Below are positions 1-6,103 of a stretch of DNA of 46,767 bases, in pieces (position 1 is the first letter of the stretch; each line of letters begins with the position of its first letter). This DNA comes from Opitutaceae bacterium (GTDB lineage Bacteria; Verrucomicrobiota; Verrucomicrobiia; Opitutales; Opitutaceae). The notes beneath the pieces were generated by a model. That model was given only the letters and a program-made list of their open reading frames with translations, ran no database searches and was not told the DNA's origin. Location of the stretch: NCBI GenBank assembly GCA_003140665.1, contig PLKS01000060.1, positions 21,775 through 68,541 of the forward strand, in the 5' to 3' direction. Position numbers and translations under genes: made by a program.

Positions 1-1079
1 GCGGCGACATGCTCGGCGAGTTTCTTTCCGTCGCGAGGAAGATGTTCCGGAGCAACTTCATCGTGATGTCCTATGACAGCATCCTTCAGACGATCGGCCT
101 GATCTCGACGGGGCTCTTCCTTTGGTTCGGCGCCCATGCCGTCATCGATGGCCGGATGACGGTCGGCGGATTCGTCGCCTTCAGCTCCCTCACGGCCATG
201 GCCTATGCGGCCATACTCAGGGCGCTTGGCGTATGGGACGGGTTCCAGATGGCGTCGGTCCTAATGAACCGGCTGAACGACATATTCGAGCAGGAGCCCG
301 AGCAGGGGAGCGACCGGTCCCGGCTCACCCCCGTGCCGAGCCTCGAAGGGCGCATCGAGCTGAGGAAGGTCGGCTTCAAGTACGGCGGCCCCGAGGCTCC
401 CTCCATCCTGAAGGACCTCTCGTTTGACATCGCCCCGGGTCAGATGGTCGCGCTCGTCGGCCGAAGCGGCAGCGGCAAGACAACCCTGATCAAGCTGCTG
501 TCCGGCCTGATGGAGGCGACCGAGGGAAGCATCCACATCGACCATCTCGACCTGAAGAGCGTGAACCATCGCGACCTGCGGCGCTTGATCGGCATGGTCC
601 TCCAGGAAAACCACCTGTTCGACGCGACGATCGCCAGCAACATTTCCTTCGGCGACAGCGAGCCGGACTTTGACCGCGTGCTCTGGTCGGCCCAGGTCGC
701 GAACGCCCACGATTTCATCATGCGGCTGCCGTTGGGATATGAGACGCGCATCGGCGAGACCGGCTTGGCCATTTCCGGGGGGCAGAAGCAGCGGATCGCG
801 ATCGCCCGTGCGGTGTACAACGATCCGCCGATTCTCATCTTCGACGAGGCCACGAGCGCCCTCGACACGGAGTCGGAGCGCACCATCCAGGAAAACATGG
901 GCCGCCTGATGTCCGGCCGCACCTGCATCGTCATCGCCCACCGGCTGAGCACGATCCGCGAGGCGAATGTGATCATCGTGCTCGAGAAGGGTGAGATCGC
1001 CGAGACGGGGACCCATGACGAGCTCATGGCCCGCCGCGGGCTCTATTTCTACCTCTCCAGCCAGCAGCTTGGAATCTGA
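1..1079 (+). CDS. Peptide-exporter-type ABC transporter, C-terminal part (5' end outside window)
   Basis: This is the C-terminal part of an exporter that joins a transmembrane domain to an ATPase. The reading frame is open to the window edge, so the start, most membrane helices and any N-terminal peptidase domain are missing. Counting from the first visible Met at base 9, residues about 20-80 hold the last membrane helices. The ATPase follows with Walker A GRSGSGKT (151-158), the Q-loop QENHLF near 200, signature SGGQK (256-260), Walker B ILIFDE (275-280) and the H-loop His 311. The wording of the motifs resembles the HlyB/PCAT bacteriocin-exporter branch. The HlyD gene begins three bases after its stop. 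The nearby double-glycine peptides make them the likely substrates, which would require a C39 peptidase domain upstream of the window; that domain is predicted, not seen. Confidence 0.9.
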   Translation, partial: GDMLGEFLSVARKMFRSNFIVMSYDSILQTIGLISTGLFLWFGAHAVIDGRMTVGGFVAFSSLTAMAYAAILRALGVWDGFQMASVLMNRLNDIFEQEPEQGSDRSRLTPVPSLEGRIELRKVGFKYGGPEAPSILKDLSFDIAPGQMVALVGRSGSGKTTLIKLLSGLMEATEGSIHIDHLDLKSVNHRDLRRLIGMVLQENHLFDATIASNISFGDSEPDFDRVLWSAQVANAHDFIMRLPLGYETRIGETGLAISGGQKQRIAIARAVYNDPPILIFDEATSALDTESERTIQENMGRLMSGRTCIVIAHRLSTIREANVIIVLEKGEIAETGTHDELMARRGLYFYLSSQQLGI

Positions 1080-1082
1080 CCG

Positions 1083-2279
1083 ATGCCGATGAAACCGCAC
1101 TCAAGGAGAGACGACCAGGGGGCATTGGACAGCGAGTCGCCGATGCTGAGCCGCGACCCGCCGAACTGGGTCGTCCGGGGAGCGGCATGGCTGGTCATTG
1201 CCCTGTTCGTGACGGCGCTCATCGCCTCGGCGGTCGTCCACGTGCCGGAAACGATCCGCTGCCCGTGCATCGTCGTTCCGGAGGGCGGCGCCGACCCGAT
1301 ACAATCGCCGCGCCTCGCGGTCATCCGCGAGGTGCGCGTCGGCGAGGGCCGCGAGGTTGCCGCCGGGGACGAGCTCTTTGTGCTGAGTTCCGAGGACGTC
1401 GGCGACCACGACACGCAGGCGCGCACCCTGGAGGAGGACATGACCTCCCGGAAAAGGAACCTCAAGGAGGCCGAGACCACGGATGCCGCGGACCTTGAGA
1501 TCAAGGATCACGAGATCGCGCAGGCCGACGAGGAGCTCAAGTTCCGCGAAACCTCCGTCGCCGTCGAGCGCGACCTGGTGGCCCGGTACGAGAAGCTGTC
1601 CAAGGTCGGGGTTTACTCCGAGACGGACCTGGTCCTTCGCCAGCTCGAGCTGGCGGGAGCCGAGAAGGACCTGAGCATCGCCGGCCGGACCCGCCAGCAG
1701 GTGGTCCTGCAGCGCCAGCAGATGGCCGCCGAGCAGGCGCGCCAGCGCTCCGACCAGCTCGCGGAGATCAAGAAGCTCGAGATCCGGCTGGATGCCAGCA
1801 AGCGCCAGATGGAGGATACCCAGCAGAACCTGATCTCCATACGCGCGCCCTATGACGCCGTGGTCATCTCCATGTCCGCGAACAACGCCGGAAGCGTGGT
1901 GCAGAACGGCCAGGAGCTGTGCCAGCTCGCCCGCGCGCACGGGAAGCTGAAGCTGCGCCTGCTTCTGGCCGAGGAGGGGATGCCCCGCCTCTCGGTCGGG
2001 CAGCGCGTGAGGTTCTTCGCGGAAGCCTTTCCCTACCAGCGCTACGGCACAATAACCGGGAGATTGTCCTGGATCAGCCCCTCGGCGGTCTCATCCCGCG
2101 ACGGCCAGCAGTTCGTCGCGGTGGCGACGCTGGACCGGGACGCTTTCCAGGTGGGCGGGCTCTCCGCCCCGCTGCGCGTCGGCATGAAGGGCGAGGCCCG
2201 CGTGGTGGTCGGCAGCCGCACCCTTATCGAATATGCCCTGGAGCCGGTCCGCCAGCTTCGGGAGAACCTGGGCCGCTAG
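1083..2279 (+). CDS. HlyD-family periplasmic adaptor of the ABC exporter
   Basis: This 398-residue membrane fusion protein should link the inner-membrane ABC exporter to an outer-membrane channel. A short cytoplasmic N-terminus is followed by one membrane segment (about 31-53), a first lipoyl half (about 75-105), a long charged coiled coil (about 108-255), the second lipoyl half beginning near SIRAPYDAVV, and a beta-barrel region to about 375. Length and layout are normal for the family. The ATG lies three bases after the transporter stop, so the two are very likely co-transcribed. No TolC-like partner gene is visible. Its stop overlaps the stop of the convergent methyltransferase: both use the same CTAG palindrome at 2276-2279. 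Confidence 0.9.
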   Translation: MPMKPHSRRDDQGALDSESPMLSRDPPNWVVRGAAWLVIALFVTALIASAVVHVPETIRCPCIVVPEGGADPIQSPRLAVIREVRVGEGREVAAGDELFVLSSEDVGDHDTQARTLEEDMTSRKRNLKEAETTDAADLEIKDHEIAQADEELKFRETSVAVERDLVARYEKLSKVGVYSETDLVLRQLELAGAEKDLSIAGRTRQQVVLQRQQMAAEQARQRSDQLAEIKKLEIRLDASKRQMEDTQQNLISIRAPYDAVVISMSANNAGSVVQNGQELCQLARAHGKLKLRLLLAEEGMPRLSVGQRVRFFAEAFPYQRYGTITGRLSWISPSAVSSRDGQQFVAVATLDRDAFQVGGLSAPLRVGMKGEARVVVGSRTLIEYALEPVRQLRENLGR

Positions 2280-3505
2280 CTCCCGGAGGCTCGGGCGCCG
2301 GCCGCCGGGGGCAGGAGGTTTATGACCCCGAGCTGATAGAGAAGGTAGAGCTGATTGCGCAGCTCGGGGAAGGGGACACCCAGCGGGATCCGCCGGAGCA
2401 CGCTTGAAAGCGACCGGGTGCCGTCGCCGCGGCGCAGGAGCTCGAGCTCCCATTCAGGCATGCACCACTGCATCGAGAGGTTGAGCGCGACGCTCGCAAT
2501 CGTGAACTTTCTCACGCGGTCGAGCACCTTGCCTCGCGCCCGCGGGAGCCCGACCCTGTAGAGCCGGGTGAGGGCGAGGCTCCATTTGAGCAGTGCGCGG
2601 CGCTCTTCCCAGGGGGGATTTGACTCCGCCTTCGCCGAGAAAAGCAGGCGATGAAACTGGGATGGGCTCAGCCGCTCGAGCAAGTCGCAAACCTGCGCGC
2701 GCGACCTGGGCACCAGCAGCGGATGGGAATCGCTCTCCACAAGCCGCCGAAACAGCCTCGTCGAGGCCCAGTTTCCCGCGAGGTGGAGCCCGGCCCGCCT
2801 TGCATGGAGGGCCCATTTCGAAAGGTCCAGACTGCGGTTCAGCACGCCGAACACGTCGCTTGCCAGGAACTCCGGGCCGTGGGCCGAGACCCTCGCAAGG
2901 CCGTCGGCCGATGTCACCGTGTCGCACATCTTCAGCAGGCCGCGCAACCGCGCGGAATCCTGGAATACGTTCATGTCGTACCCGAACGCGGGGAGCGCCC
3001 GCCGCAGCCGGGTGTTGACGTGCCTCGAGCCGTTGACGCCGAGGTAGAGCGCGCCGCCGGGCTTGAGGCACCGGGCGAAGTTCTTCATGACATTTTCGGT
3101 CTTGGGAATGTAGGAGAGCACGCCGTGGCAGATGATCAGATCGAAGGCGCCCCCAAGCCTGGACGGCAGGCGCAGGTCGGTCAGGTCGGCCTCGACAAAC
3201 CGGATGCCGCGCGTCTCCGTGGAGCGCCGCTGCAGGCGCCTGGCGACCGCGATGGAGCGGGCGCTGAAGTCGACCGCGACAATCTCGGCCCTGGGCAGCC
3301 TGCGGCGCAGGTTGAACGCCTCGGTGCCGTCTCCGCAGCCGGCAAGAAGGACGCGGGCCAGCGCGCCATCGCGGGCTCCGGCGCGCCCGATCGCGTCGAT
3401 CCACTCCAGGGACAGGCTCCAGGAGCGGCGCTTGAGCGCTTTGTAGTTGCCGAACGGATACGGCCGGCGTTCATAGATCTGTCGGACTCGGTCGGCGATC
3501 TTCAT
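2276..3505 (-). CDS. Class I SAM-dependent methyltransferase with long C-terminal domain
   Basis: This 409-residue protein has an N-terminal class I methyltransferase fold. The motif RRPYPFGNY is near residue 13, the SAM-binding motif I VLLAGCGDG at 52-60, the acidic end of beta 2 at VAVDFS (Asp 79), an ADLTDL segment near 106 and FDLIICHGVLSYI near 121. The roughly 200-residue C-terminal region is helical, does not belong to the catalytic core, and may be a regulatory or substrate domain. It sits between the exporter genes and the peptide genes and is divergent from the latter, so it may modify the peptides; that is inferred from position only. It could equally be an unrelated small-molecule methyltransferase. 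The start ATG at 3505 fits the N-terminus expected for the fold. Confidence 0.8.
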   Translation of the reverse strand: MKIADRVRQIYERRPYPFGNYKALKRRSWSLSLEWIDAIGRAGARDGALARVLLAGCGDGTEAFNLRRRLPRAEIVAVDFSARSIAVARRLQRRSTETRGIRFVEADLTDLRLPSRLGGAFDLIICHGVLSYIPKTENVMKNFARCLKPGGALYLGVNGSRHVNTRLRRALPAFGYDMNVFQDSARLRGLLKMCDTVTSADGLARVSAHGPEFLASDVFGVLNRSLDLSKWALHARRAGLHLAGNWASTRLFRRLVESDSHPLLVPRSRAQVCDLLERLSPSQFHRLLFSAKAESNPPWEERRALLKWSLALTRLYRVGLPRARGKVLDRVRKFTIASVALNLSMQWCMPEWELELLRRGDGTRSLSSVLRRIPLGVPFPELRNQLYLLYQLGVINLLPPAAGARASGS

Positions 3506-3569
3506 ACGAGGGTGGCAGCACGGATAGGATCCGGACGGATGAGATAGGACGCAACAAGGCCCGGGGTCG

Positions 3570-3645
3570 TCATAGGTATAATATAAGTAGTTTTAATTTA
3601 ATAACTTGCGTTAATTACAAATCATTGGCAAAAAAGCATTGACCG
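3570..3645. promoter_or_regulatory. AT-rich intergenic island between methyltransferase and first peptide gene
   Basis: The 256-base gap between the divergent methyltransferase and peptide A is strikingly AT-rich in this part compared with its surroundings. It holds a TATAAT hexamer at 3577-3582 (plus strand) and a TTGACC hexamer near 3639. No pair with standard 17-base spacing is clear, so the promoter direction is not resolved. Position and composition suggest that it serves both directions. Confidence 0.4.
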
Positions 3646-3740
3646 TCCGATGCGAAAGATTGAAAGAATCTCCGCGCTGAAGCTCTCCGTGACATCGCTC
3701 CTGTGATGCCCCGATTGAAATGAGGGCGCCCAACCCAAAA

Positions 3741-3761
3741 CGTCATAACCCGAATAAGCAT
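3741..3761 (+). repeat. Conserved upstream box, copy 1 (peptide A)
   Basis: The box reads CGTCATAACCCGAATAAGCA plus T and ends directly at the ATG of peptide A. It is preceded by the palindrome GGGCGCCC. Related boxes precede two other peptide genes and the damaged copy. No Shine-Dalgarno sequence is present in it. Confidence 0.7.
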
Positions 3762-3887
3762 ATGCCCAACGCAAAGAAAAAGGCCACGGCAAAACCCGCC
3801 GTCAAATTCAAGGATCTCAAGTCGAAGAAGGACCCCAAGGGTGGGCCGATATACATGACGTGGTCGAAGGCCGATAAGGGCGGCTGA
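3762..3887 (+). CDS. Small double-glycine peptide A (41 aa)
   Basis: This 41-residue lysine-rich peptide is too short for usual gene finders. It starts MPNAKKKATAKPAV, continues KFKDLKSKKDPKGG (residues 15-28), and ends with the 13-residue tail PIYMTWSKADKGG. The part up to GG is nearly the same as in peptide C and similar in B and D, while the tails differ. That pattern is typical of a leader/core precursor cut after a double glycine by the C39 peptidase of an exporter. The tail has no Cys and only one Thr and one Ser, so lanthionine-type modification is unlikely. The start is fixed by homology and by the shared upstream box that ends at this ATG. The family is not one I can name; the precursor role is an inference. 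Confidence 0.8.
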   Translation: MPNAKKKATAKPAVKFKDLKSKKDPKGGPIYMTWSKADKGG

Positions 3888-3898
3888 TCGGACGTCCG

Positions 3899-4021
3899 AT
3901 GGAAAAGGGACCTCACGGCTCCCGAAGAAAAACGTCACAACCGGTAACACCCCACCGGGGGTCGAAGAAGAGCCCCAAGGGGGGCTGGTCCGGCAGTGGT
4001 GGTGACGACCGCGAAGCTTGA
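3899..4021 (+). pseudogene. Damaged or chimeric double-glycine peptide copy (40 aa reading frame)
   Basis: The segment from 3962 encodes SKKSPKGG followed by the tail WSGSGGDDREA and a stop, matching the end of the leader and the cleavage site of peptides A and C. The shared upstream box is also present (3933-3950), but the start codon and about 20 leader codons that should follow it are missing, replaced by an 11-base junction. The box itself is now read as protein from a different ATG at 3899, giving an open frame of 40 residues. It is either a relic made by an internal deletion or a peptide with a replaced leader. I favour a relic, because the normal start and the KFKDL motif are gone. Confidence 0.6.
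3933..3950 (+). repeat. Conserved upstream box, copy 2 (damaged peptide copy)
   Basis: The sequence CGTCACAACCGGTAACAC matches the boxes before peptides A and C, and GGGA/TCCC arms lie just upstream. Here the box is not followed by a start codon; the leader codons after it are deleted. Confidence 0.65.
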
Positions 4022-4251
4022 GCCCCTAAAGGGCGCCTGACGGGCCGGGACGTTCCAGGGGGGCCCGATCCCCGGCCGAAGACAGGGATGGAGCGGCCAA
4101 GCCAAGAGCCTGGGACCGACCGGCCAGGGTTCCGCGCGCCGGCGGCCGAAGACCGTGTGGCGATACAATTCATGGCACCGCGGCGTCCCCCGGCTGTCTT
4201 CTGAATGCAATGGCGCATCCCCGAAATGACGGGCAACGCCCAACCAAGAAG

Positions 4252-4269
4252 CATCAACCCAAACAAGAT
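4252..4269 (+). repeat. Conserved upstream box, copy 3 (peptide B)
   Basis: CATCAACCCAAACAAGAT ends directly at the ATG of peptide B. Similarity to copy 1 extends further upstream, over about 50 bases (GAAATGA, GGGC, GCCCAACC), and includes the small inverted repeat GGGCaacGCCC. Confidence 0.65.
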
Positions 4270-4419
4270 ATGGCCTCTGCTAAAAAGAAACCCACGGCAA
4301 GAACCCGGAAGCTAAGGGACCTCAGGGCAGCGAAGGACCCCAAGGGCGGTCAATTGGGGGTCGGCCGGGCGAACATCCCGGGCAGGAATTTCCTGAATCC
4401 GCAGCCCCTTCCTCCCTAG
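4270..4419 (+). CDS. Small double-glycine peptide B (49 aa) with NPQPLPP tail
   Basis: The peptide begins MASAKKKPTARTRKL, has the divergent leader segment RDLRAAKDPKGG (to residue 27), and carries a 22-residue tail that ends NPQPLPP. An in-frame ATG exists at 4210, but homology to peptides A, C and D and the shared upstream box place the start at 4270. Lysines of the other leaders are partly replaced by arginine. The NPQPLPP ending recurs in peptide D on the other strand, although the rest of the tails differ. I take it to be a precursor peptide of the nearby exporter. Its function is unknown. Confidence 0.75.
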   Translation: MASAKKKPTARTRKLRDLRAAKDPKGGQLGVGRANIPGRNFLNPQPLPP

Positions 4420-4540
4420 CCCCGACCATTCCGGAAGGTTTCTTCGGCGCTGGGTCCGCCCGGGAACGGGCCAGCCTTGCGTTGGGGAGCGCTTTCTGCG
4501 TTTGCAATACAGGCAGCCAAAGGGCGCTTTCGCCAGATAA

Positions 4541-4560
4541 CATCACAACCAGATAAACAC
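4541..4560 (+). repeat. Conserved upstream box, copy 4 (peptide C)
   Basis: CATCACAACCAGATAAACAC ends directly at the ATG of peptide C. The inverted repeat GGCGctttCGCC lies just upstream, in the same relative place as the small hairpins before the other copies. Confidence 0.65.
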
Positions 4561-4665
4561 ATGGCCTCGTCAAAGAAAAAAGCCTCGGCAAAAAGCAGCG
4601 TCAAGTTCAAGGACCTCAAGTCAAAGAAGAACCCGAAGGGGGGATTGAAGCACAAGACCGAGTGA
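4561..4665 (+). CDS. Small double-glycine peptide C (34 aa)
   Basis: This is the shortest family member. It starts MASSKKKASAKSSV, continues KFKDLKSKKNPKGG (15-28), and has only six residues after the glycines (LKHKTE). The leader is nearly identical to that of peptide A, which supports recent duplication. An upstream in-frame ATG at 4477 is rejected because homology and the shared box both end at 4561. It lies 20 bases before the GTG of the parvulin-like gene, so the two are probably on one transcript. A six-residue product would be very small; the peptide may instead act whole, or the copy may be losing its tail. Confidence 0.75.
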   Translation: MASSKKKASAKSSVKFKDLKSKKNPKGGLKHKTE

Positions 4666-4685
4666 CCCGCGGGGAGCGCTAACAC

Positions 4686-5744
4686 GTGCCGCCAACGGGA
4701 GATTGCGCGGCCTTCGCCTTCAGGGACGCCACCACAAGCGTGGGAGATGTTGTCCGCGCCGGGTATTTCAGGGGCGAATTGCAGGCGTCCGCATTCGAGC
4801 TGGCGTGGAAGACGGCCTGTGAAGACGAGGCTGAGCGGTTGAGCCTGGATGCCGACGAGGTCGCCGTTGGGGCGATGATCGATAGGTTCAGGTATGAAAA
4901 CGACCTGATTTCCGCGGAGGAGACGGAGGCGTGGCTCGACAGCCGCGGACTCACGGCGGACGAGGTCCAGGCCTATTTCGAGCGATGCAACTGGCGGGAG
5001 ACCCTCGGGGAGAAAGTCGTCGCCGGGAAGGTTGATCTTTCGCGCGTCACGCCGGAGCTGCTCGGGGAGCTGCAGGTCGAGCTCCTGATGTCGGGGGCCT
5101 TCGGCCCCCTCGCGACCGGGCTGGCCCGCCGCCTCGTCGCGCGCTCCGCTACGGAGGGACCGGTCGACGCGGGACAGGTGGAGGCGGAGCGCGCACGATT
5201 CCTGGCGCGCTCCGGCCTGGATCCTGAACGCGTCGCAGGATGGCTGGCCAATCTCGAACGCGGCGAGGACTGGCTCGGGCGGATGCTTGAAATGGAGGCA
5301 TCGTACCGCCTGACGTGCGCCGCGGTCCTGACGCCGGGAAGGCTGTCGCAGGCGCTTGCGGCGGCGCGCCTTCCGCTCACCCGCCTTGAGGTGGAGACCG
5401 TGGAATTCGATTCCGCCGATGCCGCGCGCGAGGGGCACCTGTGCGTCCGCGACGACGGCCTGTCGCTGGAGGAGGTCAGCCGCGAATCGCGCTATCCGTT
5501 CAAGCGGCTGGAGTTTCTGGCCGAGGATCTCCCCGAGGAGCGGCGGCAGAAGCTGCTCTGCGCCGGGATAGGAGAGGTCATGGAACCCGTGTCGGACAGC
5601 GGCGTCTTTCACCTGAGCCGCGTGCTCGGAAAGGCCGAGCCCAATCTCGCCGACCCGTCCGTCAGGAGAAGGGTTGAGCAGCGGATTCTGGACACCTACT
5701 TTTCCGAAGCCGGCGCGAAGGACATCCGCTGGATAATCCTCTGA
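4686..5744 (+). CDS. Cytoplasmic SurA/parvulin-like protein, probable peptide-binding or maturation factor
   Basis: This 352-residue protein has no signal peptide or membrane segment. Residues about 40-115 form a SurA-like helical segment (EAERLSLDADE, DRFRYENDLISAEE, EAYLS-like DEVQAYF). A second helical stretch covers about 165-215. A parvulin/PpiC-like end covers about 217-320, with IGEVMEPVSDSGVFHL and a closing DPSVRRRVEQRIL. The first catalytic-site histidine strand of parvulins (normally RHILV) reads LEVETVEF here, so isomerase activity is doubtful and a binding role is likelier. The start is GTG; a stop lies two codons upstream, and the TAACAC before it resembles the boxes of the peptide genes. 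Its place among the peptide genes suggests leader binding or maturation, which is an inference. Confidence 0.7.
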   Translation: MPPTGDCAAFAFRDATTSVGDVVRAGYFRGELQASAFELAWKTACEDEAERLSLDADEVAVGAMIDRFRYENDLISAEETEAWLDSRGLTADEVQAYFERCNWRETLGEKVVAGKVDLSRVTPELLGELQVELLMSGAFGPLATGLARRLVARSATEGPVDAGQVEAERARFLARSGLDPERVAGWLANLERGEDWLGRMLEMEASYRLTCAAVLTPGRLSQALAAARLPLTRLEVETVEFDSADAAREGHLCVRDDGLSLEEVSRESRYPFKRLEFLAEDLPEERRQKLLCAGIGEVMEPVSDSGVFHLSRVLGKAEPNLADPSVRRRVEQRILDTYFSEAGAKDIRWIIL

Positions 5745-5790
5745 ATCGTCGCTCCGTCCGCTGACGGACCCTGTCCCGGCCGGCTGCCGA

Positions 5791-5922
5791 TCAGAACTTC
5801 TCGACCTTTAGCGGCGGAAGGGGCTGGGGGTTCAAGCCGCCCTTGGGGCCTTCCTTGCTCGGCTTGAAGTCCTTGAAACCAACGTGTGGCTTTTTCTTGG
5901 CGATTTTCTTCTTGGATGCCAT
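5791..5922 (-). CDS. Small double-glycine peptide D (43 aa) with NPQPLPP tail, opposite strand
   Basis: The peptide reads MASKKKIAKKKPHVG, then FKDFKPSKEGPKGG (to residue 29), then the tail LNPQPLPPLKVEKF. It has the same layout as peptides A-C but faces the parvulin-like gene from the other side, 46 bases beyond its stop. An in-frame start at 5985 is possible, but homology to MASxKKK fixes the start at 5922. The NPQPLPP block is shared with peptide B and stands right after the glycines here, whereas in B it closes the peptide. It has its own promoter-like sequence upstream, so it may be expressed separately. Function unknown. Confidence 0.75.
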   Translation of the reverse strand: MASKKKIAKKKPHVGFKDFKPSKEGPKGGLNPQPLPPLKVEKF

Positions 5923-5958
5923 ATGGGTCGAATTGGAGGGCTGGGATGCAGCTGCGAA

Positions 5959-5985
5959 ATTATAAACGCGTGAAAGGAGAGTCAA
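5959..5985 (-). promoter_or_regulatory. Sigma-70-like promoter for peptide D
   Basis: On the minus strand TTGACT (5980-5985) and TATAAT (5959-5964) are separated by 15 bases. The -10 box is a perfect consensus match but the spacing is slightly short. Transcription would begin about 30 bases before the peptide D start codon. Confidence 0.45.
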
Positions 5986-6103
5986 TGCGGGGCCACATGG
6001 GTTTTCCAGGCGGTGCTTTGACGCAAGGCATTGTAATTTAAGCGAATGCAGTGGATGAAGAGGCTCCTGAACTTGGCGCCGGTTCTTTGACGACGGCTTC
6101 CTT

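Noticed and set aside
4021-4209. Further peptide gene between the damaged copy and peptide B (38-codon frame from about 4088)
   Set aside because: It lacks the lysine-rich leader, the PKGG motif and the upstream box, and its composition is that of random GC-rich DNA.
4210-4269. Longer N-terminus for peptide B (start at 4210) and likewise for peptide C (4477) and peptide D (5985)
   Set aside because: The extensions do not resemble each other, while the sequences from MASxKKK onward do, and for B and C the shared upstream box lies inside the extension.
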